Shown: positions 1 to 11,814, counted from the stretch's first letter. The stretch: 64,000 bases of DNA from Marinobacterium stanieri (GCF_900155945.1 NZ_FTMN01000002.1:1-64000); one strand, 5' to 3'. Made by a program: numbers and translations. The notes: generated by a model from the sequence alone, not told the origin.

Positions 1-578
1 AGTTCGACAAAGTCCGCTTCCAGCTCCACGCACAGCTCGATGATGCGGTCGATCCGGTCGATGTTGTGCTTGTGGGTGACGAAGTTGAGCACCATGGGAT
101 AGCCCTGGGCTTTGACTTCGCGGGCCATTTTCAGCTTCTGCTGGAACGCCTTGTCGGAGCCGGCCAGCATATTGTTGACCGTTTCGTCCGAGGCCTGGAA
201 GCTGATCTGGATATGATCCAGCCCTGCTTCACGGAAGGCAGCAATACGGTCCGCGTTCAAGCCGATGCCGGAGGTAATCAGGTTGGTGTAATAGCCTAGC
301 TTGCGCCCTTCGGCGATCAGCTGTTCCAGATCCCGGCGTACCAGCGGCTCGCCACCGGAGAAGCCCAGCTGTGCGGCGCCCATCTTGCGCGCCTGACGGA
401 ACACCTCGATCCATTCGTCAGTAGTGAGTTCTTCGCCGTGGGCAGCAAAATCCAGTGGGTTGCTGCAGTAGGGACACTGCAGCGGGCATTTGTAGGTCAG
501 CTCGGCCAGCAGCCAGAGCGGTTGGCTCTGGTGCTGGGGCGGTGGGGCAGAGGATTGTTCAGACTTGAGCTCAGACAT
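1..578 (-). CDS. pqqE: PQQ biosynthesis radical SAM protein PqqE (partial, N-terminal part)
   Basis: PqqE is the radical SAM enzyme that joins the Glu and Tyr side chains of the PqqA peptide, the first step of pyrroloquinoline quinone synthesis. The window holds about 192 codons of a family usually near 380 residues; the C-terminal part, with the SPASM iron-sulfur domain, lies beyond base 1. The CxxxCxxC cluster motif is visible as KCPLQCPYC, with Cys31, Cys35 and Cys38, and a GGEP motif follows ([12 protein letters not shown]). The ATG overlaps the last 8 bases of pqqD, so the two are translationally coupled. Identification is firm because of the motif and the surrounding pqq genes. Confidence 0.95.
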   Translation of the reverse strand, partial: MSELKSEQSSAPPPQHQSQPLWLLAELTYKCPLQCPYCSNPLDFAAHGEELTTDEWIEVFRQARKMGAAQLGFSGGEPLVRRDLEQLIAEGRKLGYYTNLITSGIGLNADRIAAFREAGLDHIQISFQASDETVNNMLAGSDKAFQQKLKMAREVKAQGYPMVLNFVTHKHNIDRIDRIIELCVELEADFVE

Positions 579-849
579 AACCGATCCAATTCTGCTCATG
601 GGCGATGGCCAGAAACTCCAGCACATCCGGCCCCAGTTCACCGGCCTCGGGGAAGCGGGTTTCCAGTGCCTGAATGATAGCGGCACAGTCCTGCTCGCCA
701 TTCACTTCACTGAGGATGGCACCGGCGCTGTCGTTCAGCTTGATCATCCCTTCCGGGTACAGCAACACATGGCAGTTCTGCGCGTCTTCCCACTGGAAGC
801 GGAACATGGCATTCAGCTGGGGTGTCTGGTCCAGCGCCGGTTTAGTCAT
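571..849 (-). CDS. pqqD: PQQ biosynthesis peptide chaperone PqqD
   Basis: A 92-residue protein of the PqqD family. PqqD is a RiPP recognition element that binds the PqqA precursor peptide and presents it to PqqE. Length matches the family. It sits between pqqC and pqqE in the usual order, overlaps pqqC by 8 bases at its start and pqqE by 8 bases at its end. The hydrophobic/acidic pattern ([15 protein letters not shown]) is typical of the winged-helix-like PqqD fold. Identity rests on both this pattern and the operon position. Confidence 0.95.
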   Translation of the reverse strand: MTKPALDQTPQLNAMFRFQWEDAQNCHVLLYPEGMIKLNDSAGAILSEVNGEQDCAAIIQALETRFPEAGELGPDVLEFLAIAHEQNWIGYV

Positions 850-1600
850 TGAACAGTCCTCGATGGTACACCTTCTCCTGCGTCACGGTATGGAACGGCG
901 GGCGCTCCAGTTCGTACGCCATGGTCATGGCATCGAGCATACTCCAAAGCACATCCAGCTTGAACTGGAGGATCTCCAGCATACGCTCCTGCTCGGCACG
1001 GGTGGTGTAATGGTCCAGCGTGATCTGCAGGCCATGCTCCACATCGCGGCGTGCTTCAGTGAGGCGGTTACGGAAGTACTGGTAACCCTCTTCCTTGATC
1101 CACGGATAGTGCGTGGGCCAGGTATCCAGACGGGACTGGTGAATATGCGGCGCAAACAGCTCGGTCAGCGAGGAGCTGGCCGCTTCCTGCCAGGTGGCAC
1201 GGCGGGCGAAGTTCACATAGGCATCCACGGCAAAGCGTACGCCCGGCAGCACATGCTCGTGGGACAGGATCTCTTCGCGTGTGAGGCCCACGGCTTCACC
1301 CAGCTGCAACCAGGCTTCGATACCACCGACGGCACCATCGTACCCGTCATGATCCATGATGCGCTGCAACCACTGACGACGCACGTCACGGTGCGGGCAG
1401 TTGGCCAGAATGGCGGCATCCTTGAGCGGGATGTTCACCTGATAGTAGAAACGGTTGGCGACCCAGCCACGGATCTGCTCCGGCGTGGATTCACCGGCAT
1501 ACATGGCCACATGATACGGATGATGAATGTGGTAGAGATCGCCTTTGGCGCGCAGGGCCTGTTCGAATTCACTGCGGCTCATCGGTTCGGTGTTACTCAT
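842..1600 (-). CDS. pqqC: pyrroloquinoline-quinone synthase PqqC
   Basis: A 252-residue protein of the PqqC/TENA-like oxidase family, which performs the last step of PQQ formation: ring closure and an eight-electron oxidation by O2 without a metal or cofactor. The length is the family norm (about 250). Recognisable segments include [14 protein letters not shown] near the N terminus and the central [16 protein letters not shown]. It lies 10 bases downstream of pqqB and overlaps pqqD by 8 bases, in a tightly packed operon read toward base 1. Confidence 0.96.
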   Translation of the reverse strand: MSNTEPMSRSEFEQALRAKGDLYHIHHPYHVAMYAGESTPEQIRGWVANRFYYQVNIPLKDAAILANCPHRDVRRQWLQRIMDHDGYDGAVGGIEAWLQLGEAVGLTREEILSHEHVLPGVRFAVDAYVNFARRATWQEAASSSLTELFAPHIHQSRLDTWPTHYPWIKEEGYQYFRNRLTEARRDVEHGLQITLDHYTTRAEQERMLEILQFKLDVLWSMLDAMTMAYELERPPFHTVTQEKVYHRGLFND

Positions 1601-1610
1601 GATGCTCTCC

Positions 1611-2531
1611 TCAGAGTTCGATGCTCATGCCGTCAAAGGCCACTTCGATACCATGCTCGGCCAGAACACCCCGCTCGGGTGAGTCTTCGATCAGGATCGG
1701 GTTGGTGTTGTTAATGTGGATCAGCACCTTGCGTGGCTTATCCAGCGTATCCAGGTAAGCGATCATGCCGTTCTCACCGGATTGGGGAAGATGACCCATG
1801 TGCACGCCCAGCTTGTCACCGACACCGGCGTGGATCATTTCGTCTTCACGCCAAAGAGTGCCATCCACCAGCAGGCAGTCCGCGTCTTCCATAATCGGGC
1901 GCAGATGCTCTTCGATCTGACCCAGACCCGGTGCATAGAAGATGGAACGACCGGTGGCGTCATCCTTCAGCAGCATGCCGATGTTATCGCCCGGATGCGG
2001 ATCGTTGCGGTGCGGCGAGTACGGCGGCGCACTGGAGCGCAGCGGTACGGCGGTCAGGGTAATGCCGGGCACTTCCGGGATGGTAAATTCGTTGTAGGTG
2101 TCGGTGCTGGGGATCTGATTCCACACCAGGCCACCGTTCCAGTGCTCCAGCATGTTGAAGACAGGGAAACCGGTGCTCAGATCCTGCTTGACCATGTCGG
2201 TGCAGTAGACCTGATGCGGGCAGCCTTCGCGCAGCATCAGCAGGCCGGTGGTGTGGTCGATCTGACTGTCCATCAAAACGACCGCCGCAATACCGGTATC
2301 ACGTTTACCCTGCTTGGGTTGCAGGGGCTCGAAGCTTTCCAGCTGAGCACGGATGTCCGGTGAGGCGTTAAACAGGATCCAGTCACGTCCGTTGAGGCTG
2401 GCCGCGATGGAGGATTGGGTACGGGCCTTGGCGTTGAGGGTGCCGTTGCGCAGGCCTTTGCAGTTGTCGCAGTTGCAGTTCCACTGCGGAAAGCCGCCCC
2501 CGGCCGCTGAGCCTAAAATCTGTATTTTCAT
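1611..2531 (-). CDS. pqqB: PQQ biosynthesis protein PqqB (metallo-beta-lactamase fold)
   Basis: A 306-residue PqqB. In PQQ synthesis PqqB is a metallo-beta-lactamase-fold protein, reported to act as an iron-dependent hydroxylase on the crosslinked Glu-Tyr intermediate. The N terminus starts [19 protein letters not shown] and carries a cysteine cluster (Cys19, Cys21, Cys24) typical of PqqB. Histidines in the segments [14 protein letters not shown] and [15 protein letters not shown] fit metal binding. It follows pqqA after a short spacer that contains a terminator-like hairpin. Confidence 0.96.
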   Translation of the reverse strand: MKIQILGSAAGGGFPQWNCNCDNCKGLRNGTLNAKARTQSSIAASLNGRDWILFNASPDIRAQLESFEPLQPKQGKRDTGIAAVVLMDSQIDHTTGLLMLREGCPHQVYCTDMVKQDLSTGFPVFNMLEHWNGGLVWNQIPSTDTYNEFTIPEVPGITLTAVPLRSSAPPYSPHRNDPHPGDNIGMLLKDDATGRSIFYAPGLGQIEEHLRPIMEDADCLLVDGTLWREDEMIHAGVGDKLGVHMGHLPQSGENGMIAYLDTLDKPRKVLIHINNTNPILIEDSPERGVLAEHGIEVAFDGMSIEL

Positions 2532-2577
2532 TATTGTATGTTCCGCTGGGGGTAGGATTGCCGAAAGGCAAAAGAAA

Positions 2578-2599
2578 GGGCAGCCCCTTGAGGCTGCCC
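2578..2599 (-). terminator. hairpin attenuator between pqqA and pqqB
   Basis: An 8-bp perfect stem (GGGCAGCC / GGCTGCCC) lies 7 bases after the pqqA stop. On the minus strand it is followed by a T-rich run (TTTCTTTTG), like an intrinsic terminator. It would let pqqA be transcribed in excess over pqqBCDE, as expected when a peptide substrate is needed in larger amounts than its enzymes. Function is inferred from structure only. Confidence 0.6.
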
Positions 2600-2606
2600 G
2601 GTACGC

Positions 2607-2678
2607 TTAGCGGTTTGCGAAGTACATGGTAACTTCGAAGCCGATGCGCAGGTCAGTGTAAGCAGGTTTAGTCCACAT
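2607..2678 (-). CDS. pqqA: PQQ precursor peptide PqqA
   Basis: A 23-residue peptide gene. The translation is [20 protein letters not shown] followed by ANR and a TAA stop. It matches PqqA exactly in size and in the conserved ExxxY core (Glu15 and Tyr19), the two residues that become PQQ. An AGAGGA Shine-Dalgarno lies about 6 bases before the ATG. It is the first gene of the pqq operon. Too short for ordinary gene callers, it is supported by motif and position. Confidence 0.95.
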
Positions 2679-2840
2679 GATGTGATCCTCTTGTTGTTAT
2701 CGATTTGTCACTTTAGACACCTTGATGGTAGGCAACCTGCCCCTGCCCCAATATGGTACTTTGGAACGAATTGAGGGCTGATTTGGTATAGCGACACTTC
2801 CGCCCTACCCTGGCTGGCTGCCACAACACGGCCACCAGAC

Positions 2841-2865
2841 ATAAAAAAACGGCCCGTAGGCCGTT
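2841..2865 (-). terminator. intrinsic terminator of the aldehyde dehydrogenase gene
   Basis: A 7-bp stem AACGGCC / GGCCGTT with a 4-base loop is followed on the minus strand by a run of seven T residues. It lies about 85 bases after the stop of the aldehyde dehydrogenase gene and upstream of pqqA, separating the two transcripts. Confidence 0.8.
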
Positions 2866-2950
2866 AAAGATGTACTGCAGAGCGAAGGCTGCCGGGGCGG
2901 GCAGCCATGGTGTGCACGTCCATGTGCGAGAGCTTCGGAGAAATGCCGGC

Positions 2951-4471
<1,521 letters not shown>

Positions 4472-4479
4472 ATTCTTAG

Positions 4480-4493
4480 CCTCTTGTTGTTAT
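4480..4493 (-). promoter_or_regulatory. leader/RBS motif shared with pqqA
   Basis: The 14-base sequence ATAACAACAAGAGG (minus strand) precedes the start codon of the aldehyde dehydrogenase gene and recurs unchanged at 2687-2700 before pqqA. It ends in the AGAGG Shine-Dalgarno. The CAA-rich part upstream of the ribosome-binding site is typical of well-translated leaders in this group. Confidence 0.55.
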
Positions 4494-4633
4494 TCGCATC
4501 TTGCTCGGCGAGCAGTAACGATTGACGCTATCAATCTTAGCTAGGCTGCTCGATTCCAGAGTATAGTGCCTTGGGCGCGAGAATATGGCTCTTTAGTAGT
4601 AGATATGATGTTCGTCTTAGAGACGGGATGAAG

Positions 4634-4657
4634 AACAGGGGCCCGAAGGCCCCTGTT
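4634..4657 (-). terminator. hairpin downstream of dctM
   Basis: A 10-bp perfect stem AACAGGGGCC / GGCCCCTGTT with a 4-base loop lies 10 bases after the dctM stop on the minus strand. The following sequence is only moderately T-rich (CTTCATCCC). It probably ends the TRAP transporter transcript. Confidence 0.65.
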
Positions 4658-4667
4658 ATAGCGCGTA

Positions 4668-5972
4668 TTACCAGTTGCCGACCACGTAGCCCAGCTTGTC
4701 GGGAAGCCAGAGCGCGATACCGGGTACCAGCATGACCAACAATAGACTGGTCGCCATGGCCGCAATGAACACCAAAGCCCATCCCAGCGTGTGCTCAAGG
4801 CGGATATTGGCTATCCGCGTGGTTACCATCAGGTTCACCGCCACCGGAGGTGTGAACTGGCCAATAGCAATATTCATTGCCAACAGGATACCGAACCAGA
4901 CCGGATTCCAGCCAAAGTGATTCATCAATGGCAACAGGATCGGGATCAGAATCAGGTAGATTGAAACGGCATCCAGCAACATGCCGGCAAAGAGCACCAG
5001 CAACATCACCAGCCCCAACAATACCCAGCCGTTATCAGATAATGACAGCATGCCCTCGGCCAAATGCTGGAAGGTACCCAGGGTGGTACCTGCCCAGGCA
5101 AAAATACCGGCCAGCGCGATAATCAACATGACGACGCCTGAGGTTACCGCCGCTTCTGTAATCAGCTCAAACAGGTCCTTGAAACTGAGATTGCGGTAGA
5201 TAAGGCTACCTACAATTACGCCGTAGGTTACCGCCACCACGGCCGCTTCTGTCGGTGTGAACAAACCGGACCGCAGACCACCCAGGATGATGACCGGGGC
5301 AAACAGGGCCGGCAAGGCCGCCTTGAAGCTCTCCCACAGCGGCGGACGCTCGGTGGCTTCAGGGTCTTCCCAGCCATGCTTGCGCGCCAGCAGGAGCGCA
5401 GGTACCAGCAAGGACAAACCAGCCAGAACGCCCGGAAACAGCCCCGCCGCAAAGAGTGCACGCAGATCGACACCCGGCACCACAATGGAGTACAAGATCA
5501 GGGCAATCGATGGCGGGATCAGAATCGCAGTGGAAGACGAGGCTGCAATCAACGTTGCTGAAAACGGCTGCGGATAGCCTGCCTTACGCATGCTGGGCAG
5601 CATCACCATGGCAACGGCAGCCGCGTCTGCAGGGCCTGAACCACTCATGCCCCCCATAATCAGACACACCAACACGGCAACAACAGCAAGACCACCATGC
5701 CGTGGGCCAATGATTGCCTGGGCAAAGCGAACCAGGCTGGCGGCAACCCCTGCCCGCTCAAATATAAGACCGGTCAAAATAAACAGGGGAATGGCAATCA
5801 GGGGATACTTCGCCACGCTGTTATAGGTGTTGGTGCCCAGCGTTGCCAGCATATCTGGTGACAGGCCAGTCACGATGCCGACAACACCACCCAAACCCAG
5901 CGCAAAGGCAACGGGGACACCGAGCAACAATGCCAGCAGAAAACTGCCGATCATCAGCAGATCAGGACTCAT
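4668..5972 (-). CDS. dctM: TRAP transporter large permease subunit DctM
   Basis: A 434-residue polytopic membrane protein of the DctM family, the transport channel of tripartite ATP-independent periplasmic (TRAP) carriers. Hydrophobic stretches run the full length, about a dozen membrane segments. Family segments include GVPVAFALGLGG near the start, MGGMSGSGPADAAAVAMVMLP, and NIAIGQFTPPVAVNL. It overlaps the small subunit gene by 11 bases and is the last of three genes (dctP, dctQ, dctM). The substrate is probably a carboxylate but cannot be read from sequence. Confidence 0.95.
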   Translation of the reverse strand: MSPDLLMIGSFLLALLLGVPVAFALGLGGVVGIVTGLSPDMLATLGTNTYNSVAKYPLIAIPLFILTGLIFERAGVAASLVRFAQAIIGPRHGGLAVVAVLVCLIMGGMSGSGPADAAAVAMVMLPSMRKAGYPQPFSATLIAASSSTAILIPPSIALILYSIVVPGVDLRALFAAGLFPGVLAGLSLLVPALLLARKHGWEDPEATERPPLWESFKAALPALFAPVIILGGLRSGLFTPTEAAVVAVTYGVIVGSLIYRNLSFKDLFELITEAAVTSGVVMLIIALAGIFAWAGTTLGTFQHLAEGMLSLSDNGWVLLGLVMLLVLFAGMLLDAVSIYLILIPILLPLMNHFGWNPVWFGILLAMNIAIGQFTPPVAVNLMVTTRIANIRLEHTLGWALVFIAAMATSLLLVMLVPGIALWLPDKLGYVVGNW

Positions 5973-6456
5973 GGATCACCTCCTCGTCCTGCTTGCCGCG
6001 CAAACGGTCCACCAGGTTCTGGGTGATACGAATCATGATCGCAGCCGCCATCAACGGGAGCCAGGCAACATAGATCCAGTTGGGCAGACCCAACCCCGGC
6101 GACAGGGATTCCCACTGATATTCTTCCAGCGCAAATATGGCGCCATACCAGCAGGTGATGCCCAATACAATCATGCCAGCCAGCCACTGCAGCACATATA
6201 CAACTTTCAGCAGGCTTTTAGGCAGGTGGTGTTCAACAAGTTCTATACGAATATGCTGATTATGGCGGGCAGCCACAGCCGCGCCGGCAAAGGTCAGCAG
6301 AACCAGAAAAAAAACAGAAAATTCTTCAGTGAAGGCAAAGGAGGCATCGGTGGCATAACGCACAATCACGTTACCCAGACTGATCAAACAGATGGCAATC
6401 AGCGCCAGGGACGCGAGCCAGGCTTCCGGCCTGAACTTGGGTTTTCGGGTAGACAT
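5962..6456 (-). CDS. dctQ: TRAP transporter small permease subunit DctQ
   Basis: A small membrane protein with four predicted hydrophobic segments, the size and topology of DctQ, which pairs with DctM in the inner membrane. I start it at the ATG encoding MSTRKPKFRP (164 residues) because a GGAG Shine-Dalgarno lies 6 bases upstream. A longer reading frame to 6483 exists without such a site. The end overlaps dctM by 11 bases. Family features include the RYATDASFAFTEEFSVFFLV segment after the first membrane helix. Confidence 0.9.
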   Translation of the reverse strand: MSTRKPKFRPEAWLASLALIAICLISLGNVIVRYATDASFAFTEEFSVFFLVLLTFAGAAVAARHNQHIRIELVEHHLPKSLLKVVYVLQWLAGMIVLGITCWYGAIFALEEYQWESLSPGLGLPNWIYVAWLPLMAAAIMIRITQNLVDRLRGKQDEEVIHES

Positions 6457-6513
6457 ATCGGCTCCAGAGGGAGGTGGCGACACCCGCCCGATGTGCGGAT
6501 GTCGCCGAGGCGA

Positions 6514-7521
6514 TTACTTGCGGTTGGCAATGGCGTCCTGTGCCTGCTTCACCAGATCTTCGCCGATACGAGGGGTCCATTTCTCGTATACGGATTGAGT
6601 CGCTTCAACAAAGGCTGCGTGCTGTTCAGGCGTCAGATCAGTGACTTCAACGCCACGCTCCTTGATCTTGGCCAGTGTTTCATCCAGCTCGGCACGGGAT
6701 TTCTTGATTTCCCACTGACCGGCGTCGATAGCGGCCTGTTTCAACAGCTGCTGGTCTTCCGGGGAGAACTGGCGCCATACACGGGTGCTGACAGCAAATA
6801 CCAGCGGGTCAGCCATGTAGCCCCAACGGGTCAGATGCTTCTGACCAACCTGGTCGATACGCGCCACGTCAAACACGGACAGCGGGTTTTCCTGGCCATC
6901 AACAGCACCGGTGGTCAGTGCCGGCTTGGCATCGGCCCAGCTCATCTGGGTCGGGTTGGCACCCAGTGCGGTAAAGGTGTCCTGGAACAGCGGAGAGCCA
7001 ACGACACGCACTTTCATGCCAGCAAGATCAGCCGGCTCATCTACCTTCTGCTTGGAGTTGGACAGCTGACGGAAGCCGTTCTCACCCCATGCCAGGGGAG
7101 TAACACCACGCTTCTCGACAGCCTTGAATACCGCCTTGCCCGCTTCACCCTGGGTGATGGCATCAATGGCAGCATGGTCCGGCATCAGGAACGGCAGGGA
7201 GAACAGGTTCAGTTCCGGTACCTGTGGCGACCAGTTGATGGTAGAGCCTACGGCCATATCGATCAGACCGGAACGCATGGCAGAGAATTCCTTGGTCTGG
7301 TCACCTGACACCAGCTGGGCGCTGGAGTAGATTTTCATATTGATGCGCCCTTCAGAGCGCTCTTTAACCAGCTCTACCCATTTGTCGGCAGCCTGACCCC
7401 AAGGGAATGCAGACGGCAGCACCGTGGAAACGGTGTATTCGGATTTGTATTCAGCCTGGGCCAGCGGACTGAGCAGCATGCAGGCGGTGGCAGCCGCCAT
7501 GAAAGTTCGACGTTTCAACAT
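6514..7521 (-). CDS. dctP: TRAP transporter solute-binding protein DctP
   Basis: A 335-residue periplasmic solute-binding protein of the DctP family. It starts with a signal peptide (MLKRRTFMAAATACMLLSPL, cleavage likely after AQA near residue 23). The conserved region GMKVRVVGSPLFQDTF contains the arginine that usually salt-bridges the substrate carboxylate in this family. It heads the dctPQM operon, 57 bases before dctQ. The substrate is probably an organic acid. Location next to PQQ and aldehyde dehydrogenase genes hints at carboxylates from alcohol oxidation, but that is inference. Confidence 0.93.
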   Translation of the reverse strand: MLKRRTFMAAATACMLLSPLAQAEYKSEYTVSTVLPSAFPWGQAADKWVELVKERSEGRINMKIYSSAQLVSGDQTKEFSAMRSGLIDMAVGSTINWSPQVPELNLFSLPFLMPDHAAIDAITQGEAGKAVFKAVEKRGVTPLAWGENGFRQLSNSKQKVDEPADLAGMKVRVVGSPLFQDTFTALGANPTQMSWADAKPALTTGAVDGQENPLSVFDVARIDQVGQKHLTRWGYMADPLVFAVSTRVWRQFSPEDQQLLKQAAIDAGQWEIKKSRAELDETLAKIKERGVEVTDLTPEQHAAFVEATQSVYEKWTPRIGEDLVKQAQDAIANRK

Positions 7522-7651
7522 CTATCCGTTCCTTATCGTTCTTGTCCAAAAGCCGTTATGGATTTAATTCTGATATTAACGACCGGTTCGGGATTATAAG
7601 GCGTGGATAGAAGGCGACGCAAAGCGATTCTGCATTGCATGTTTTGCAGGC

Positions 7652-7684
7652 AAAAAAAATCCCCGCAAATGCGAGGATTTTTTC
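7652..7684 (-). terminator. intrinsic terminator of clpX
   Basis: The inverted repeat AATCCTCGC / GCGGGGATT (one G-T pair, loop ATTT) is followed on the minus strand by a run of eight T residues. It starts 15 bases after the clpX stop. It ends the clpP-clpX transcription unit where lon would lie in many relatives. Confidence 0.85.
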
Positions 7685-7698
7685 AGAAACAAAACTGA

Positions 7699-8973
<1,275 letters not shown>

Positions 8974-9052
8974 CTTTCTACCTCAAAAAACACTGTACTC
9001 TTTTTATGCGCCCTGATCGGCGATATTTCAACCCCTGAGGGGAAGATCGAGA

Positions 9053-9688
9053 TCAGTCGGTGCCCAGACGGCGATCCAGAACCTCGTCGATCAAACCATA
9101 ATCCGCTGCTGTCTGCGGATCCATGAAGTTATCACGATCGGTGTCACGCGCGACTGTTTCAAAGTCCTGTCCAGTGTGCTCTGCCAGCAGGCGGTTGAGC
9201 TTTTCACGGATAGACAGGATTTCCTTGGTGTGGATTTCGATATCAGTGGCCTGACCCTGATAGCCGCCCAGCGGCTGGTGGATCATTACACGCGCATTCG
9301 GCAGTGCGAAACGCTTGCCCTTGGCGCCACCCGCAAGCAGGAATGCGCCCATGCTGGCCGCCTGGCCGATACACATGGTGCTCACGTCAGGCTTGATGAA
9401 CTGCATGGTGTCGTAAATTGCCATGCCCGCGGTAACGGAACCGCCCGGAGAATTGATATAGAGGTGAATATCCTTGTCCGGGTTTTCGGCTTCCAGAAAC
9501 AGAAGCTGAGCCACAATCAGGTTGGCCATATGATCTTCAACCGGACCCACCAGAAAGATGACCCGCTCCTTGAGCAGGCGCGAGTAAATGTCGTAGGCAC
9601 GCTCACCACGTGAGCTCTGCTCCACAACCATGGGAACCAGACCGGAATTCTGAATTTCACTGGCTTGACCGGTGTAGATATCCGCCAT
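9053..9688 (-). CDS. clpP: ATP-dependent Clp protease proteolytic subunit ClpP
   Basis: A 211-residue serine protease subunit that forms the tetradecameric ClpP chamber. The catalytic triad is visible as Ser112 ([12 protein letters not shown]), His137 ([10 protein letters not shown]) and Asp186. An N-terminal propeptide of about 14 residues is expected by analogy with E. coli. An AAGGAG Shine-Dalgarno lies 9 bases before the ATG. It lies between tig and clpX in the normal order and is separated from tig by a terminator hairpin. Confidence 0.99.
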   Translation of the reverse strand: MADIYTGQASEIQNSGLVPMVVEQSSRGERAYDIYSRLLKERVIFLVGPVEDHMANLIVAQLLFLEAENPDKDIHLYINSPGGSVTAGMAIYDTMQFIKPDVSTMCIGQAASMGAFLLAGGAKGKRFALPNARVMIHQPLGGYQGQATDIEIHTKEILSIREKLNRLLAEHTGQDFETVARDTDRDNFMDPQTAADYGLIDEVLDRRLGTD

Positions 9689-9713
9689 GCACTAAATCTC
9701 CTTACCTGATAAG

Positions 9714-9749
9714 CGAAAAAACGACAGCCAGCGACGCCAACTGTCGTTT
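9714..9749 (-). terminator. terminator between tig and clpP
   Basis: A 9-bp perfect stem AAACGACAG / CTGTCGTTT with a 13-base loop is followed by T residues on the minus strand. It lies about 35 bases after the tig stop. It would reduce read-through from tig into clpP. Confidence 0.7.
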
Positions 9750-9782
9750 CCTTATGGCTTACGCCCTGACCGAGGGTTCGGT

Positions 9783-11123
9783 TCAGGCTTCGCTTTCGTC
9801 TTCGTCAGCTTCTTCTGCCTGCTGAGCCGGCTGAATGGCTTCCTCGTACGGAACCGCCTTTTCAGTGACTGTAGCAGATGCAACCAGATGATCAACTACC
9901 TGGTCTTCCAGCACCAGGCTCTTGATCTGGTTCAGGATCTGGTCGTTGCTGTAGTACCAGTCGATAACCTGCTGCGGATCCTGGTAGGTAGCAGCCATCT
10001 CTTCAACGGTTTCACGTACGCGGTCTTCGTTGGCTTCCAGTTCGTTGGTTTTCACAACTTCCTGAACCAGCAGACCGATGCTTACGCGACGCTTGGCCTG
10101 TTCTTCGAACATTTCCTTCGGCAGCATGTTCGGGTCGATGTTGGCATCCTGACCACCGAACTGCTGGATAGCCTGACGACGCAGGTTGTCGATTTCATCG
10201 TCGATCAGAGCAGCCGGAACGTCGATAGCGTTGGCTTTCAGCAGCTGGTTGAAGACCTGATCTTTCAGCTTCATTTTCAGCGCCTGAGTCAGTTCGCGCT
10301 CCATGTTCTTGCGAACTTCGGATTTGAAACCGTCCAGATCTTTCACTTCGATACCGAAGTTGCCGAAGAACTCTTCGTTCAGTTCCGGCAGTTCCTGAGC
10401 AGAAACAGACTGTACCTTGGTCTTGAATACAGCGGCTTTACCTTTCAGGTTTTCAGCGTGGTACTCTTCCGGGAAGTTAACTTCCAGATCGAACTCTTCA
10501 CCCGCTTTCTTGCCTTCCAGACCGGCTTCGAAGCCCGGGATCATGGAACCGGAGCCCAGCACCAGGTCGTGACCTTCTGCCTTGCCACCTTCAAACGCTT
10601 CACCGTCGATGAAACCTTCGAAATCGATTTTAACGCGATCGCCATCTGCAGCGGCACGGTCAACTTCAACCCAGTTGGCCTGCTGCTTCTGCAGAGTTTC
10701 GATCATTTTGTCCATATCAGCATCCGCGATTTCAGCGGTCTGCTTTTCAATCTCAACACCAGCCAGATCTTTCAGTTCGATCTGCGGGTACACTTCGAAT
10801 GTCGCAACGTACTGAAGATCTTCACCTTCCTTGTCGTTTTTGAATTCGATGCTCGGAGTACCTGCCGGCTGCAGCTCTTCCTGCTGAACAGCAGAGTAGA
10901 AGCTTTCCTGAACGACCTGACCCAGAACGTCCTGGCGAATAGAGCTGCCAAACATGCGCTTGATCACCTTGGTCGGTACCTTACCCGGGCGGAAGCCATC
11001 CAGACGGCGAGTACGCGCCTGCTGAGCTACCAGTTTATCTACGTCCTGGTCGATGCGCTCAGCCGGAACGGTGATAGTCATCTGACGCTCAAGGCCGGAA
11101 GTCGTTTCAACAGAAACTTGCAT
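9783..11123 (-). CDS. tig: trigger factor
   Basis: Ribosome-associated chaperone and peptidyl-prolyl isomerase, 446 residues from the ATG encoding MQVSVETTSG. I prefer this start to a GTG four codons upstream because it matches the family N terminus and has an AGGAT Shine-Dalgarno. The ribosome-docking signature GFRPGKVP is at 43-50. The FKBP-like isomerase domain follows (DRVKIDFEGFIDGEAFEGG and the GSGSMIPGFE loop), then the long helical C domain. The tail is acidic (EEADEDESEA). Confidence 0.98.
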   Translation of the reverse strand: MQVSVETTSGLERQMTITVPAERIDQDVDKLVAQQARTRRLDGFRPGKVPTKVIKRMFGSSIRQDVLGQVVQESFYSAVQQEELQPAGTPSIEFKNDKEGEDLQYVATFEVYPQIELKDLAGVEIEKQTAEIADADMDKMIETLQKQQANWVEVDRAAADGDRVKIDFEGFIDGEAFEGGKAEGHDLVLGSGSMIPGFEAGLEGKKAGEEFDLEVNFPEEYHAENLKGKAAVFKTKVQSVSAQELPELNEEFFGNFGIEVKDLDGFKSEVRKNMERELTQALKMKLKDQVFNQLLKANAIDVPAALIDDEIDNLRRQAIQQFGGQDANIDPNMLPKEMFEEQAKRRVSIGLLVQEVVKTNELEANEDRVRETVEEMAATYQDPQQVIDWYYSNDQILNQIKSLVLEDQVVDHLVASATVTEKAVPYEEAIQPAQQAEEADEDESEA

Positions 11124-11237
11124 GGAGATCCTCACAAATAGTTTGCAGCATGATGTAGCGACCTGCAGGTTCTTTAATTACGCCTGGAAAGTAACCAGGG
11201 ACGACCGACCAGCAGAGCCAAAATAATGAAGCGCAAA

Positions 11238-11266
11238 ATTCTCATGCAAGCGCAGCCATTAGTCAA
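11238..11266 (-). promoter_or_regulatory. candidate tig promoter
   Basis: On the minus strand TTGACT (11261-11266) and GAGAAT (11238-11243) are separated by 17 bases. This fits a sigma-70 promoter with a moderate -10 box, and would start a transcript about 108 bases before the tig ATG. Confidence 0.45.
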
Positions 11267-11359
11267 GCATAACGCCACATTGGAGAACGCAAAAAAAGCG
11301 CAAACAAGCGCCGGGGTAGTAATTAAAACAAGGAGATATATAAAGGGAGGAGAATACAC

Positions 11360-11436
11360 TGGGGTGGACGATGGGGCTCGAACCCACGACCACCGGAATC
11401 ACAATCCGGGGCTCTACCAACTGAGCTACGCCCACC
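11360..11436 (-). tRNA. tRNA-His (GTG), copy 1
   Basis: A 77-base tRNA including an encoded CCA. The anticodon loop TTGTGAT holds GTG inside the stem CCGGA/TCCGG. The acceptor has the extra 5' G paired with C73 (GGTGGGCG with CGTCCACC), the hallmark of tRNA-His. It is the last tRNA of a four-tRNA operon and is identical in sequence to the copy at 11577-11653. Confidence 0.97.
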
Positions 11437-11458
11437 ACATTAGTGTATCGGGTGTACT

Positions 11459-11543
11459 TGGTGCGGACGGAGAGACTCGAACTCTCACACCTTGCGGCAC
11501 TGGAACCTAAATCCAGCGTGTCTACCAATTCCACCACGTCCGC
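11459..11543 (-). tRNA. tRNA-Leu (TAG)
   Basis: An 85-base class II tRNA with encoded CCA. The anticodon stem CTGGA/TCCAG encloses TTTAGGT, anticodon TAG, which reads CUA-type leucine codons. The long variable arm (TGCCGCAAGGTGT) confirms the leucine type. The acceptor stem is GCGGACG/CGTCCGC. Confidence 0.96.
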
Positions 11544-11576
11544 ATCAGCAAATGCTGATGATACTGCTTGAGGTAA

Positions 11577-11653
11577 TGGGGTGGACGATGGGGCTCGAAC
11601 CCACGACCACCGGAATCACAATCCGGGGCTCTACCAACTGAGCTACGCCCACC
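11577..11653 (-). tRNA. tRNA-His (GTG), copy 2
   Basis: A second 77-base tRNA-His with the same sequence as copy 1, with anticodon GTG and the extra 5' G. It lies between the Arg and Leu tRNAs. The order Arg-His-Leu-His upstream of tig is also known from Pseudomonas. Confidence 0.97.
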
Positions 11654-11687
11654 ATAACCTCTTTGTAACTCGACCGGCTAGACGACC

Positions 11688-11764
11688 TGGCACGCCCGGC
11701 AGGACTCGAACCTGCAACCTACGGCTTAGAAGGCCGTTGCTCTATCCGGTTGAGCTACGAGCGC
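11688..11764 (-). tRNA. tRNA-Arg (TCT)
   Basis: A 77-base tRNA with encoded CCA. The anticodon stem ACGGC/GCCGT encloses CTTCTAA, anticodon TCT, reading AGA. The acceptor is GCGCTCG paired with CGGGCGT, with G-T wobbles including the terminal pair. It is the first tRNA after the promoter. Confidence 0.95.
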
Positions 11765-11814
11765 TTTACACGCCGCCTCGCCTTGGGGTGACACCCCGTG
11801 TCGAGGAGGTGCGT

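Noticed and set aside
5827-7308. Long plus-strand reading frame opposite dctQ and dctP
   Set aside because: The opposite strand has three well-supported genes; the frame has no known domain.
11360-11764. tRNA cluster as an integration site for a mobile element
   Set aside because: No integrase, direct repeat of a tRNA end or change in composition is visible next to it.
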